64,000 bases of DNA from Limnephilus marmoratus (GCA_917880885.1 OU862917.1:54358727-54422726); one strand, 5' to 3'. Counted from the stretch's first letter, positions 33,050-43,868 are shown. Numbers and translations: made by a program. Notes: generated by a model not told the origin, from the sequence alone.

Positions 33050-34075
33050 TATTTTTTTTACATTAGCTCCATACAGGAGGCCCAGTGGAAAAAAGAATTC
33101 CCTCAGGGCCAATGTCTTTGGGGATGCTGTATGGAGGGTCTTTTTAGGGAAAGGAAGGAGTGGAAGTTCTGGGAAGGAAAAAGGTATAAGGGATGAGTAG
33201 GAGTCTGGGGGTCAGTGTGTCCAGGAGCGATGGACGTATGAATCCATCTAGGGATGTGATTATTAAAAAAATCGATTCTTTTTCTTAGCATGAAAAGTCG
33301 ATTTATAAATAATCGATTTTTTTGGAAAACTTGTTACAATAATCGATTTTTCTCCAAATTTGTCAAATTAAAATAAACGCGTAAAATATCTTAAATCACA
33401 GTTTTGTTAATTAAAAAATATTCTACAGAAATTATAAGTTTTCAACCGAAATCAAAAGTTTTTTAAAAATAATCAACACAAATTACAAGTTGTTCGTTGA
33501 CTCTGTTGACTTCATCTAGTGACAAGTTTGATTAGAAACTTCAACTAAACTGCTTTCAAAGCAAACAAAAGAAATAGATGGCGTTAATGGAATGTTTTGT
33601 TTATAAACATCATAGAGGTTCGCGCTTCAGATTCCGGACTAATGACTAAGCGTAGCAGGGCTGCGTATGAACAAATCGGCAGTGTAAAAAAAATCGATTA
33701 CTAATTAATCGATTTTTTAGAAAATTAAAATCGCTAATGAAATCGATTTTTGTTGAAAAAATCGATTTTTTTCATAGTCGATTATTTTTTCACATCCCTA
33801 AATCCATCCCTCCCACTGCGGTACAAGGCGATGGGTCGAGAGAGTCTGGCTGGAGAGGCCTAGGTTAGTTCTCCCTCAACCAGTCACGCAGTAGGTGGGC
33901 AAACACATTCGCCGCCGAGACCTAGACAAACCTCACCCCATAAACCCGGGCACCCCTGCAAAATCACGAAAAGTAGCGAACCACTTGGGGTGACCTACGG
34001 GCAGAGGTGTTGGTTATTCAATAAATGGTTCCCGGGGCGGCGGTACCCATAAACGCCTCCCAAATTGAATTTATC
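33050..34075 (-). mobile_element. Stem-tail LINE type-B copy, full 3' region
   Basis: The longest readable copy: A-tail, decayed hairpin (CCCAGTGGAAAAAAGAATTC-like), AAGTTCTGGGAAGGAAAAAGG, then after the hAT insertion CCCTCCCACTGCGGTACAAGG, GGGCACCCCTGCAAAATCAC, GGTTCCCGGGGCGGCGGTAC and CGCCTCCCAA. On the minus strand SQNFHSFLSLKRPSIQHPQ aligns with FHSFLSSKRPSTRHPR of type A. Confidence 0.82.
33249..33800. mobile_element. hAT MITE, TAGGGATGTGA ends, 8-bp TSD
   Basis: Ends TAGGGATGTGATTATTAA and TAGGGATGTGAAAAAATAAT are flanked by AATCCATC on both sides (33241-33248 and 33801-33808). The interrupted LINE reads ATGAATCCATCCCTCCC in other copies, confirming the duplication. 552 bp; many ATCGATTTTT blocks; no transposase. 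Confidence 0.92.
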
Positions 34076-34162
34076 TCATTGAAGAACAAGATAACAATAA
34101 TAATCTAAACGAAAGTATGAAAGAGAACAAGACACAGAAAAATAGAAAAAGATAATGGTCGC

Positions 34163-35025
34163 AATAGGCCACTTGCATGGATTTCATAACGACTTAGAAA
34201 AAATCGTGTGGATTGATTTTTTTCACTAAGATTACAAAATTGTTAGTAAAAATTTTTAGATGTACAGTTTTTTTAATTTTTACAGTTTTTTTTTATGTGC
34301 ATATTTTTAAATAAATAAATTCATTATTTGGGCTCGTGACGTCACTACATGAAAATGTCCCGTCTCCGAAAATTTTCCTATTAATTTTATAAAATTCCAC
34401 ACTGATTTATTTTTTTATATGGTATCACTTTGATTTCAGGCGAATTTTTGAATTTGACATTTAACGTTGTCTAGATTTAGGTATTGTTTGTTCTCTGCGA
34501 ACTTATCATTTGGTTTGACTTTTTGACAGATGTTCTGAAGAGAACCCCGTACATTTTACGCTGTCCGTTCGTGTTTTAGAGGTATAATGATAATGGTGCG
34601 GATTTAAAAAAATCAAATTTTATAATATTCTTATTAATATTATAATTTACAAGTACAAGTGTATTACATTTGATTAATATAGACGTTGAACATTATAATA
34701 ATTTATGATCAATAAGATGGATCAAGGAAAAAAATATTTATGAGGTTTAATATTTTCGGTATGCCTCGTTATTCTCCTGTGCCATTCGTGTGGAAAACGT
34801 TCTTTAAAAAAAAAATGATTTTCGGCTATATAATTATCGTTTTTTCGCACCTATAAAATTATGTCCCGTCTTTCCGGTTTATAAAAACTGGTCTGATTTT
34901 TCGGATTGAAATTTTCAAAAAATCGCTAGGGTTTCAAAAATACAATTAAAAAAAAAAACGGAATGTCTTAGAATATTTGCCTAAACCGAAAAAAATTAAA
35001 AAAAATGTGATGCAAGTGGCCTATT
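34163..35025. mobile_element. AATAGGCCACTTGCAT element, copy 2
   Basis: Direct-orientation sister of 30547-31411, 863 bp, same 16-bp inverted ends, lacking the second hairpin arm. Differences are scattered substitutions and small indels, so the two are old relative to the LTR element next door. Confidence 0.75.
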
Positions 35026-35296
35026 GGTGCGTTAGACTAAAAAATAGTTGAAGATAATATTGATTGACTATGAAAAAAAATTGAAATATTTTATGAAAAT
35101 GTTTTTAAAAGATTTATTATTTGTATAATAATATTTCGTTGGTGTATTATTTTTTTTCAACTAGTATAGAAATGTCTAAAATTTTCAATATTCAATTTTT
35201 ACCGTAAAATTTTTAACGAATGAATAAGTAAATAATATTAAATGTCTGCCTCATCCTGTGCTGATTTTATTACCATAGTTTGCGTTTCATGCAAAG

Positions 35297-35352
35297 ATAT
35301 AGATATCATTATCATTATCATCATCATCATTTCATTATCATCATCATCATTA
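35297..35352 (+). repeat. (ATC/ATT)n microsatellite
   Basis: ATCATTATCATCATC-type trinucleotide run just left of the LTR element. Confidence 0.9.
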
Positions 35353-35370
35353 CATAGTATAAAATGAAGT

Positions 35371-35978
35371 TGTGGGTACTCAGGTGTCGTGGCTGAAGAA
35401 GGAAACGAGTTTGCGTGTAATAATAGCCTTTAATGAGTCCACACAATAATTACAATCACATAAACAATTGTAACACGTCACGTAACGGTGATAAATACTA
35501 CAAACGAATTTACGCACTGGGTCAAGGTTAATCGTGGATAGACGAGGCAAATGCTCCGTGGTAAGTTGAATGAATACTAGACTTAAGACTGAGCCGTATG
35601 CGGCTGGCACTTGCTTTTATACTCTGCCGGCCCGGCAAGTAGATTCAATGACGGTAGGTAACGCCGGGTGAATTCACGTAAAGGCGAGATATCACCCGAA
35701 CCTTCTGCGGGCACTTGAACTGTACAGCCGTACGTTCTAGCTCTTTCGCTTAGGTGGCAGAACTATTTCTTTAGTAATTTCGCATACCATTGAACAACGG
35801 CGACGCCTCTGGAATGTGCGCTAGGTAGGTAGTTCGACTCGGTGTATTAGCTAGCTGCTAGGTGGGAAAGTTCTCGTGAATTCGTTTGCATACAATTTAA
35901 AACCAGCGCTGTTTCTGGAGGCACCGATAATTATCGGGGCGATCCCAATGCGTAGTAAAGCCACGGCTGGTTGCTACA
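35371..35978 (-). repeat. 3' LTR
   Basis: 608 bp; differs from the other LTR only in the contexts GGCTGGCACTTGC versus GGCTGGCAATTGC and GATAATTATCGG versus GATAATTTTCGG. Confidence 0.95.
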
Positions 35979-35993
35979 GGACTCCCTCCCCAG
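35979..35993 (-). promoter_or_regulatory. Polypurine tract for plus-strand priming
   Basis: On the minus strand CTGGGGAGGGAGTCC directly precedes the 3' LTR start TGTAGC. Confidence 0.8.
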
Positions 35994-36029
35994 ACAACGC
36001 AGACATGGCTGCGGTGGAAAGAGGAATGG

Positions 36030-39000
36030 TCAGATACCGAGGTGATCGGGAAATCGAACCCGCCTTCCAGAACGAGTGGTTGTGTGTGTCCGATCCTTAC
36101 TGCCATCGAACAACGGAAGGGTTGGTTGTGATGTGGTGGCTGGTGACTCTGATTCGGTTTGCGATGCGAATCTCTCAAGATCTTGAGCAATGTATGCTGG
36201 TTTGAGGCGGTCGATGCTCACGGTGATTTCCTTCCCTTTTACCAGTATGGTATATGTTCGTTCGTGCCGACGAACGACTTTATGAGGGCCGCTGTAGGGT
36301 TGTTGAAGCGGGCTTTTGACGGTGTCGTCCCTCAGAAAGACGTGAGAAGCTGTGGGAAGATTTTGGAAGACGAAATGATGTCCATCACCATGGCGGGTAC
36401 CTTCAACTGGTCTCAGCTCGTTGAAATGTTTCCGTAGTTCCTTGAGGAACCTTCCAGTATCGTCGTTGACATTAGGTCGTGCTTTACATAGGAATTCGCC
36501 GGGTAATCGGAGCGGTTCGCCGTATACTAGCTCGGCTGAGGTTGTAGCGAGATCATCTCTCCAAGCTGCTCTGATTCCCATGAGAACGGTGGGAAGTGTT
36601 TCCGTCCAACGGTTATTCTGATGGCACTTGATCGCTGCCTTCAGTTGACGATGAAATCGTTCCACCATGCCATTTGCCGCGGGGTGGTATGCAGTTGTAT
36701 GGATTTGCGTCGTGCCTGCCAGGAGATTCAACTGCCTGAACAGCCTCGACTCAAATTGTCTCCCTTGGTCCGTAGTAATGCGGAGTGGAGTGCCGAATCT
36801 TGTTATCCAGCCCTTGTAGAAAGCACGCGCCACTGTTTCAGCCTCTTGGTCTGGGATCGGGAATGCCTCTGGCCATCTCGTGAATCTGTCTACGCACGTG
36901 AGACAGTATCGGCATCCTTCTGAAGAAGGCATGACGATTATGTCGATGTGGACGTGCTCGAATCTAGCGGAGGGTCTGGGAAAGGCTCCCAGGGGTGCTG
37001 ACACGTGCCGTGTAATCTTGCTTCGTTGGCATTGAAGGCAATTGCGTGCGAGCTTAATAGTCTCAGCTTTAATGGCCGGCCAGACATAACGTTGAGTTAT
37101 GAGCTTAACCGTGGCCTTAATTCCTGGGTGAGCCAGCTGATGGACCGCATTGAATGCCGCAGGTCTGAACTTCTTCGTGACGAAGGGTCTGGCTATGGTA
37201 GTTGAGACGTCACAGTAGAGATGCGCGTCAGTACCCGGAATATTAATCTTTTTAAGTTGTAGGCTAGAACTTCCCTGCAAGTGTTGTTCCAGTTCAGGGT
37301 CGCACATCTGGTCAGCTGCCAGCGCTGCGTAGTCCAGAGGAGTGTCTATCGTCTCGACCCTGGAGAGAGCATCCGCGACGATGTTGTCTTTTCCGGAGAC
37401 GTGTCGGATGTCAGTTGTGAACTGGCTGATATAGTCCAGATGGCGGAATTGCCTTGGTGAGCATTTGTCTGCTTTTTGTTGGAAGGCGAACGTGATAGGC
37501 TTATGGTCTGTAAATATGGTGAACGACCTGCCTTCCACCATATGGCGAAAGTATTTCACAGCGAGATAGATGGCTAGTAGTTCTCTGTCGTATGCGCCAT
37601 ATTTCTTTTCAGCTGCCGAAAACTTCTTCGAAAAGAATGCTAGAGGCTCCCAGTGACCTGCGACGAATTGGTGGAGTGCGGCACCGGCTGTAGTATCAGA
37701 CGCGTCGCTGACGATAGAGAGTGGGGCGTCGCACTTCGGGTGAACGAGCAGGGTTGCCTGGGCCAGAGCTTCCTTGCACTTGCTGAAAGCTTCTACTGTT
37801 TCGGCAGTCCAAGACACGAGTTGTTTGCCTTTTTGGTTCCCTTTTAGGAGGTCATTGAGTGGAGCTTGTGTCCTCGCGGCGTTGGGAATGAATCTCCTAT
37901 AAAAATTTATAGCTCCCAGGAAACGGCGGAGATCCTTAATGGAAGCTGGTTGGCTGTAGTTGTTGATGGCCTCCACTTTATCTGGGAGGGGTGAAGTGCC
38001 AGCGTCAGACACCAGGTATCCTAGGAATTTGACCTTAGTCAGGCCGAAATGGCATTTGGCGGCGTTGATGACAACACCATATTCCTGCAGGCGCTGAAAT
38101 AATATCTTGAGGTGGGCTAGGTGCTCTTCCTCTGACGTTGAGGCAATAAGAATGTCGTCTATGTAGGCGTAACAGAAATCTAAGCCTCTGGTAACCTCGT
38201 CCATGAAGCGTTGGAAGGTTTGGGCTGCGTTGCGGAGGCCGAAAGACATCACCGGAAATTCGAAGAGTCCGAATGGCGTAGTGATTGCTGTTTTCGGAAT
38301 GTCCTCGGGAGCCACAGGGATTTGATTATATGCCCGCACCAGATCAATCGTTGAGAAGATCTTGGTGCCGCTCAATGCCTGTGCAAAATCTTGGATGTGG
38401 CGAACGGGGTATCTGTCCGGAATAGTTCTGGCGTTCAATCTTCTATAATCGCCACATGGTCTCCACTGGTCATCCTTCTTGGGTACCATGTGCAAGGGAG
38501 ATGCCCAAGAGCTCTCGGAAGGTCGAGCGATTCCGAGACGGACCATGGCCTCGAACTCCTTCTTGGCGCGTTTTAACTTGTCAGGAGCAAGGCGTCGTGG
38601 GCGTTCGACTGTTGGAGGTCCTGGCGTGGTGTTAATATGGTGCAGTGTTGCGTGACGAACTTCCCTCCTGGCACCGTCAGGGCGAGTGATGTCAGGAAAC
38701 TGTTGAAGAAGCTTATGATACGGGGACGTTCCTGTGACCGTCTTAATGGAAGCGATCTTGTTGTCGCTTCGTTTTCCCGTGATGGTCAAATTCGTCACCT
38801 GATCCAGCAGCCGTTTATTTCGGACATCCACCAGTAGCTCGTACTTGGCGAGAAAGTCTGCCCCGATGATTGGCCTGGAGACGTCTGCAATGACGAAGCT
38901 CCAAGTAAAGTCGCGTCGCAATCCCAGATCCAGGTTGAGCGTTAGGCTGCCATAAGTAGCGATTGTGCTGCCATTTGCTGCTGCCAGTTCGTATGTCGCT

Positions 39001-39278
39001 TTAGTGGGGCGTCCCTGGACAAGGCGTCGTGGGAAAATGCAGAGATCTGCGCCGGTGTCTATAAGAAATTGGGTACGGGTTACCCTGTCGGTAACAAAAA
39101 GGCGACTGACTTGGTTGGGGCTGGCGCTGGTCGCCATCAGTTTGGGCCCCGTGCGTTTCCCTGTTGGAAGTTGCAGGGCTGGGTGCACTTTCTTGCCTTC
39201 GTCCCATGCTTCCAGTGATACCAGCATGTTCCCTCGGGCTGACGCCCTCTGGGCTGACTGCGGGAACGATTGCTCCAA
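36030..39278 (-). CDS. pol: Pol polyprotein: protease, RT, RNase H, integrase
   Basis: Intact frame of 1082 codons. Protease with the DTGAD active site (residues 74-78). Reverse transcriptase with [11 protein letters not shown] (275-285), MSFGLRNA and the catalytic YIDD (372-375). RNase H with SDAS (Asp about 525), the ELLAI helix and TDHKP (591). Integrase with the H-H-C-C finger (H713, H717, C747, C750) and the D, D, E triad (about D779, D837, E873). It ends [17 protein letters not shown] with no chromodomain. Translation probably does not begin at the first Met: it overlaps gag by 142 nt in the -1 frame, and the slippery site at 39140-39146 would join it near residue 46. No stop or frameshift, consistent with recent insertion. 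Confidence 0.95.
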   Translation of the reverse strand: MEQSFPQSAQRASARGNMLVSLEAWDEGKKVHPALQLPTGKRTGPKLMATSASPNQVSRLFVTDRVTRTQFLIDTGADLCIFPRRLVQGRPTKATYELAAANGSTIATYGSLTLNLDLGLRRDFTWSFVIADVSRPIIGADFLAKYELLVDVRNKRLLDQVTNLTITGKRSDNKIASIKTVTGTSPYHKLLQQFPDITRPDGARREVRHATLHHINTTPGPPTVERPRRLAPDKLKRAKKEFEAMVRLGIARPSESSWASPLHMVPKKDDQWRPCGDYRRLNARTIPDRYPVRHIQDFAQALSGTKIFSTIDLVRAYNQIPVAPEDIPKTAITTPFGLFEFPVMSFGLRNAAQTFQRFMDEVTRGLDFCYAYIDDILIASTSEEEHLAHLKILFQRLQEYGVVINAAKCHFGLTKVKFLGYLVSDAGTSPLPDKVEAINNYSQPASIKDLRRFLGAINFYRRFIPNAARTQAPLNDLLKGNQKGKQLVSWTAETVEAFSKCKEALAQATLLVHPKCDAPLSIVSDASDTTAGAALHQFVAGHWEPLAFFSKKFSAAEKKYGAYDRELLAIYLAVKYFRHMVEGRSFTIFTDHKPITFAFQQKADKCSPRQFRHLDYISQFTTDIRHVSGKDNIVADALSRVETIDTPLDYAALAADQMCDPELEQHLQGSSSLQLKKINIPGTDAHLYCDVSTTIARPFVTKKFRPAAFNAVHQLAHPGIKATVKLITQRYVWPAIKAETIKLARNCLQCQRSKITRHVSAPLGAFPRPSARFEHVHIDIIVMPSSEGCRYCLTCVDRFTRWPEAFPIPDQEAETVARAFYKGWITRFGTPLRITTDQGRQFESRLFRQLNLLAGTTQIHTTAYHPAANGMVERFHRQLKAAIKCHQNNRWTETLPTVLMGIRAAWRDDLATTSAELVYGEPLRLPGEFLCKARPNVNDDTGRFLKELRKHFNELRPVEGTRHGDGHHFVFQNLPTASHVFLRDDTVKSPLQQPYSGPHKVVRRHERTYTILVKGKEITVSIDRLKPAYIAQDLERFASQTESESPATTSQPTLPLFDGSKDRTHTTTRSGRRVRFPDHLGI

Positions 39279-39481
39279 CGATGCGGGGTGTTGCTTCTCC
39301 TATGCTGGCGAGAGCGTAGTGTGGAAAGTTCGCGCCTCAAAGTAGCGAGCTCTTGTTGAAGAGGCTGCATCAACCGCTCCATCACTCGGTTGATGTTAGG
39401 TTGCTGGATGCTTGTCGTTGGTTGCTTGTTGCTGGTTATTGGTTGCTGGCTGTCCTCAGATGTTCCGCTCGCAAGAGACAT
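39137..39481 (-). CDS. gag: Gag remnant: nucleocapsid finger, capsid missing
   Basis: From the likely start at 39481 ([14 protein letters not shown]) 114 codons run to TGA at 39137-39139. A Q/T/N-rich head leads to a coiled-coil-like stretch ([20 protein letters not shown]), a basic RS-rich region and the finger [18 protein letters not shown], with C-x2-H-x9-C-x3-C spacing as known for CsRn1-clade Gag. The hydrophobic capsid domain that normally lies before the coiled coil (complete Gags of this clade are, from memory, more than twice as long) is absent, without a visible stop or scar, so it looks like an in-frame deletion already fixed before this insertion. Confidence 0.8.
   Translation of the reverse strand: MSLASGTSEDSQQPITSNKQPTTSIQQPNINRVMERLMQPLQQELATLRRELSTLRSRQHRRSNTPHRWSNRSRSQPRGRQPEGTCWYHWKHGTKARKCTQPCNFQQGNARGPN
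39140..39146 (-). promoter_or_regulatory. -1 frameshift heptamer CCCAAAC
   Basis: In the gag frame the codons are GGC CCA AAC TGA, so C-CCA-AAC is a canonical X-XXY-YYZ slippery heptamer sitting directly before the gag stop. A -1 slip leads into [11 protein letters not shown] of the pol frame. Confidence 0.8.
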
Positions 39482-39613
39482 GATGATGATTGGTGTGCGA
39501 AATTTATCACCGAAGAGTTTATTTCGTGCGCGACGTGCTCGCGGTAGACGTACTTGCACGCGTCGTGTTCACTGTCGGATTCACAAATGTAAACTTCGTG
39601 GTCACTAATGTGA

Positions 39614-39628
39614 ACGTCGGTGTCACCA
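39614..39628 (-). promoter_or_regulatory. Primer binding site, tRNA-Trp-like
   Basis: Minus strand TGGTGACACCGACGT, one base after the 5' LTR. It matches, with one difference, TGGTGACCCCGACGT, complementary to the 3' end of tRNA-Trp as used by CsRn1 elements (known by family). Confidence 0.75.
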
Positions 39629-39629
39629 A

Positions 39630-40237
39630 TGTGGGTACTCAGGTGTCGTGGCTGAAGAAGGAAACGAGTTTGCGTGTAATAATAGCCTTTAATGAGTCCA
39701 CACAATAATTACAATCACATAAACAATTGTAACACGTCACGTAACGGTGATAAATACTACAAACGAATTTACGCACTGGGTCAAGGTTAATCGTGGATAG
39801 ACGAGGCAAATGCTCCGTGGTAAGTTGAATGAATACTAGACTTAAGACTGAGCCGTATGCGGCTGGCAATTGCTTTTATACTCTGCCGGCCCGGCAAGTA
39901 GATTCAATGACGGTAGGTAACGCCGGGTGAATTCACGTAAAGGCGAGATATCACCCGAACCTTCTGCGGGCACTTGAACTGTACAGCCGTACGTTCTAGC
40001 TCTTTCGCTTAGGTGGCAGAACTATTTCTTTAGTAATTTCGCATACCATTGAACAACGGCGACGCCTCTGGAATGTGCGCTAGGTAGGTAGTTCGACTCG
40101 GTGTATTAGCTAGCTGCTAGGTGGGAAAGTTCTCGTGAATTCGTTTGCATACAATTTAAAACCAGCGCTGTTTCTGGAGGCACCGATAATTTTCGGGGCG
40201 ATCCCAATGCGTAGTAAAGCCACGGCTGGTTGCTACA
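39630..40237 (-). repeat. 5' LTR
   Basis: 608 bp, promoter side of the element; 606 of 608 positions identical to the 3' LTR. Confidence 0.95.
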
Positions 40238-40239
40238 AA

Positions 40240-40731
40240 GTCGTTCAAAACGGATGTGCGCGTTAATCTTTTAAACTACGCAACGGATTTTCATACGGTT
40301 TTCACCAATAGATAGAATGATTGAAGAGGAATGTTTATATGTATAATACATGTAAATTATATTAGAGAAAAGCCAAGAAATTCAAAGAAAATATATTTTT
40401 GTGCGATTTAAAACGGCTGGCGGGCCGTACTATAGTCACTTTTGAAATTCGTTCTACGGAAGAAATTGGAAAATAGATGTCCTAGAGTAAGTAGGTATTT
40501 GATTTTCCCTTTTCAAATATCCAGTGTTGCATTGCAAGTATTGTATAATTAGTGGCGAGTTAATTAGTTTATATGTATAATACATGCTTATTATAGTAGA
40601 GAAAAGTCGATAAATTCAAATATTCAATTCAGGCAGCGGGCAGCTGGCAAGCAGATTGTGTGGATTTTATAAAGGTTGGGTAATGGTGTTGTGTTTCGTT
40701 AGCCACAGCAACGTGTGGCCGGGTCTGCTAG
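40240..40731 (+). mobile_element. Helitron-like 3' fragment
   Basis: Contains the moth-type body (ACGCAACGGATTTTCATACG, AATAGATAGAATGATTGAAG, TATATGTATAATACATG twice) and ends with a small hairpin (CCACA at 40703, TGTGG at 40714) ten bases before CTAG (40728-40731), followed by T. Hairpin plus CTAG is the Helitron 3' signature. The LTR element lies immediately to its left. Confidence 0.78.
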
Positions 40732-40735
40732 TTGG

Positions 40736-41048
40736 AATATAAGTAGATGTGCTATCTGCTGTTTTTACTATGTGGGTCTGCGCTTCCGGGTGACGCCGAT
40801 ATTGTTTACCAATTAACAAATAAACTAAAAGAACAAATAATTAACGAATAAAACAAACGAACGTTAAACTAAATGAACGAATTCTTTCCTTATTGAAAAT
40901 ATATTGTTAACCAATATTAATGCACATTTTCAAAAAATCAACGAAATGAACAAATTCTTTTTGTATGAAAACTACGCTAATTAGCGCGTAGTCCGGCGAC
41001 AGTTGCGCGGACACCATAGCATATCTCTTCTGTATTAGAATATCTTTG
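40736..41048 (-). mobile_element. Family B element, reference copy
   Basis: Reverse complement of 44326-44815 without the nested MITE. Landmarks: GTGGGTCTGCGCTTCCGGGT, CCGATATTGTTTACCAATTA, GTAGTCCGGCGACAGTTGC; right end AATATCTTTG. It provides the empty site for the MITE at 44555-44716. The left end is clipped by the Helitron end. Confidence 0.8.
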
Positions 41049-41089
41049 GTTTCATGTAATAAAGCATTTATTTTTTTTTGGGCTAGTTT

Positions 41090-41365
41090 TTATACCTTTT
41101 TATAAATATCAAAATAATTCTACAATTCGAAAGAAACATACATTCAGTTTTTAAACAGCTCCCGTACCACTTATTGCAATTTTTTTATACAAATTTCATA
41201 ATGCCAGAGCTTACTATTATTTATAGAAATAATCGCGGGCATGCACACATTGCACAAAGTTTCATCGCAATCGGATGAATGGTTTAGCAACGCGTAGACA
41301 TCTCATATACTCACATACTCCTGTAAATACACCCAAGCAAGCATATTTTGATTTTTGTATATAGA
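41090..41365. mobile_element. Helitron-related repeat fragment
   Basis: CATTCAGTTTTTAAACAGC is shared with 51467-51482, and CATCGCAATCGGATGAATGG then CAACGCGTAGACATC is a common insect retroelement/Helitron motif. Boundaries unclear. Confidence 0.45.
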
Positions 41366-41404
41366 TTAACCCTACAATTATCCTACTCCTGATACTATGC
41401 ATTC

Positions 41405-41665
41405 GTTTCATTCTCTCGAAGTTTAGTTTTCTGAAGGTTTCAACTTCTACCGCGTGTGAACCGCACATGCATTTTTTGAAGTGAAAATTTTTTTGGCGCC
41501 GTTTTGATTTGAAATTCGATGAAATGAAAAATAGCGACACTATAAAGAGACACGCAACTTTAGGATTTAGCCTGCCAGAGAACGAGATAGCATAATCGGT
41601 ATCCTCTTTATGCGGTGCTTCGTAGCCTATCTGTCTCCTCTTTGTGCGGTGCTTAAGTAACCGCC
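41405..41665 (-). mobile_element. Family D repeat
   Basis: Contains AGTTTTCTGAAGGTTTCAAC, CCGCGTGTGAACCGCACATG, CGATGAAATGAAAAATAGCG and a tail in which CTCTTTGTGCGGTGCTT is duplicated (41605 and 41637). Confidence 0.65.
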
Positions 41666-42270
41666 CAACACTCTGACCCTACCCTATGTCTAAAACCTAC
41701 TGATATAAATAAATCAAATCACACACCCTACTGATTAAAAACACCATCTTCATTTATATTATTGTTTGTTCAAATAAACTCAGGAATCACTGTTTAACAT
41801 TTGTCGGATACGTCCTGATACATCCCTTATAATATACTTTCCTATAGGTAATATTATAAAATGAACCAAAAACAACTCAAAGCTTTGCATCATTATTGTA
41901 TTACCTGCATTTCAATTCAATATAATCCATAAGAATAAAAATATAATCAAATAAAAAAAATAAAAAAAAATTTTGGTCAACACAATTAAAAAATAATTGT
42001 ATTAATATGTCAATGATAATGAGTACAAACACATTATATAACAATATAATGTTATCTAAACATATGATATCCGTGTATGTATCCGCCTTTAATCTCAACA
42101 ATTTTAATCAATTGATAAAATATTTGATTTGAAAGAATTGCAGTCAGTATTGATTTTTGAAATCAAATGAATTAAAATATTATGTAGGTAAATACTATAT
42201 AAAAGTAATTTGATTTAAAGTAAGCTTTGATTTATAGAGTACTTTTTTCTTTTGATGTCCTCTCCTACAG

Positions 42271-42486
42271 GAGGTTGTCTATCATCAGGGAAATCTTAAT
42301 CCTGGAAAATGCAGCCCGAAACACATCTGTGGAACATTCATACCAATCGGCAATGTAGTGCTATATTTGTCACCAAATGACATGTTCTCGTCAAACTCAT
42401 TCTATCTTATTTCCTATTATGGTCAGACATTTACAATACAAACAGATTTACAAAGGGAGTACATTAAACGTTCTCTTTGCATTTAA
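42271..42486 (+). CDS. Orphan CUB-like C-terminal exon
   Basis: After a strong pyrimidine-rich acceptor (TTTGATGTCCTCTCCTACAG ending at 42270) 71 codons are open to TAA (42484-42486). The product reads EVVYHQGNLNPGKCSPKHICG, then IPIGNVVLYLSPNDMFSS and NSFYLISYYGQTF. The pattern C-G-x-hydrophobic-P, then V-L-x-L-x-x-N/D...S-x-x-F-x-L-x-Y-Y is the second half of a CUB domain (extracellular interaction module). It starts with no Met, so it is an exon or a relic. It lies 1.3 kb upstream of the protease ATG on the same strand; some insect proteases carry CUB domains, but a link is not shown. Domain call is by pattern only. Confidence 0.4.
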   Translation, partial: EVVYHQGNLNPGKCSPKHICGTFIPIGNVVLYLSPNDMFSSNSFYLISYYGQTFTIQTDLQREYIKRSLCI

Positions 42487-42489
42487 TAG

Positions 42490-43090
42490 TTTACTATAGA
42501 CGCTATTATTTATTGGATAAAACTTTTAAACAAAAAATCGCCGAACAAGTTGTATACCATCAACATACAATCGCGAGAAAAGTGCGGCGACAATAATCCC
42601 TTTTTAATTTAATTTAAAATAAAATAAATAATGTTATTATTAATTTCCGCAGCTACTTTAGTTTTTTTTATAGTTACGCCAGCTGTTTCGGCTTACAAGG
42701 CCATTTTTAAACTGTCGATTTTCAAACTTTAATCTAAAACATCTGTCACAATAATAAAAAAACTAAATTAGGTACCTACGTGCAAATATCAATAAAAAAA
42801 TATTTAAAAGAATTAATGGAGTTCTACGAATTAAATACAAAACAATTAATGGGCAATAAATAACGTTTATACTGCACTTGTCTAATTATATGTTTTTAGT
42901 TTCGTGTAAAATGGTAATATTGTATACCTACCTACTTGCATCCAAAATGATTATTAATTGCATATCATGTCCATTTGTAAAATCAAGATTTGAGTCGTTT
43001 TTGGATACTAAACTGAAAAATTTGATGACATGATATTATTTCTCTAGGTTCAAGTTCATAATAAACATTTTAATGCATTAGGATCTATTT
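42490..43090. other. AT-rich, no gene
   Basis: No supported feature between the CUB-like exon and the array. Confidence 0.4.
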
Positions 43091-43097
43091 ATACCGG

Positions 43098-43612
43098 TGA
43101 CCCGACAATTTGTCCTGCGACAATTCATCCGGCGACAGTTCATCCTGCGACAGTTCATCCGGCCGACAGTTCATCCTGCCGACAGTTCATCCTGCCGACA
43201 GTTCATCCTGCCGACAGTTCATCCCGCCGACAATTCATCCGGCGACAATTCATCCTGCCTGATAATTTAGAAGATTTTTATTAAGTAAGTATGCAAAGAG
43301 GATATACGGCCGTACAACCAAAATCGATATACTTATATCTGAAGGCATCTTGAGTGGAAATCCGCTGTAAAAATATTTTTACTAACAATAATTTCGACTC
43401 TCCGAAGAAGCATGCGTGAATAACAAAATACGACATACTTATACTTATAGGTTAGGTTAGGTTGAATTGTCAGGATGAATTGTCGCCGGATGAATTGTCG
43501 GCGGGATGAACTGTCGGCAGGATGAACTGTCGGCAGGATGAACTGTCGGCCGGATGAACTGTCGCAGGATGAACTGTCGCCGGATGAATTGTCGCAGGAT
43601 GAACTGTCATGG
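43098..43612. repeat. Inverted pair of tandem arrays (GACAATTCATCC)
   Basis: At 43098-43255 about ten units of 15-16 bp (CGACAGTTCATCCTGC with A/G variants) run in one direction; at 43468-43612 about ten of the complementary unit run back (GGATGAACTGTCGGCA). A 210-bp unique spacer and a short TTAGGTTAGGTT tract separate them. The whole can fold into one long stem. The right array ends about 160 bp from the protease TATA box. Confidence 0.88.
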
Positions 43613-43770
43613 AACCATTTATACCAGAATGGGGAATTTGGCTGATAGATAAGTTTCTAAAGCGGCATTCAGCTGGCATTTTTTTAAATATTATGTAAAC
43701 GTTGATCGATAATTTTGAATTTACCTATCAATAAATTAAGATCTATTGTGATAATGATGAGAGTGATAAG

Positions 43771-43804
43771 TATTTAAAAGTCGTTCGAATTTAATTGATT
43801 CAGT
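43771..43804 (+). promoter_or_regulatory. Protease core promoter: TATA-like box and initiator
   Basis: TATTTAAAAG at 43771-43780 and an insect initiator TCAGT at 43800-43804 are spaced so that the initiator A (43802) is 31 bases from the TATA start, the standard distance. The 5' UTR would be only 15 nt. Confidence 0.65.
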
Positions 43805-43816
43805 ACATTGTTAATC

Positions 43817-43868
43817 ATGGTGGCTACAAAACTGGTATTCTTGTTGGCCCTCGTCGCTTGCGGCAGTG
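43817..43868 (+). CDS. Protease exon 1: signal peptide
   Basis: Encodes MVATKLVFLLALVACGS plus one base; donor G|GTAAAT. Start chosen because it is the first ATG after the initiator and yields a standard signal peptide. Confidence 0.88.

Larger units (their letters stand above)
35371..40237 (-). mobile_element. Young Ty3/gypsy (CsRn1-like) LTR retrotransposon
   Basis: Complete 4867-bp element on the minus strand: 608-bp LTRs (TG...CA) at 39630-40237 (5') and 35371-35978 (3'), a 4-bp target duplication AAGT (35367-35370, 40238-40241), primer site, short gag, pol and purine tract. The LTRs differ at two positions only. The tRNA-Trp-like primer site, the CxxHx9Cx3C Gag finger and the PR-RT-RH-IN order without envelope or chromodomain fit the CsRn1 clade (Kabuki-like elements of moths). 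The Gag capsid is missing, so it may need helper Gag. Confidence 0.93.

Noticed and set aside
38965..39345. Several plus-strand frames of 60-126 codons across 35.9-39.6 kb
   Set aside because: All are opposite-strand shadows of the intact pol and gag frames.
43080..43612. CRISPR-like array
   Set aside because: Units are contiguous without spacers and two arrays are inverted; the host is an insect genome.
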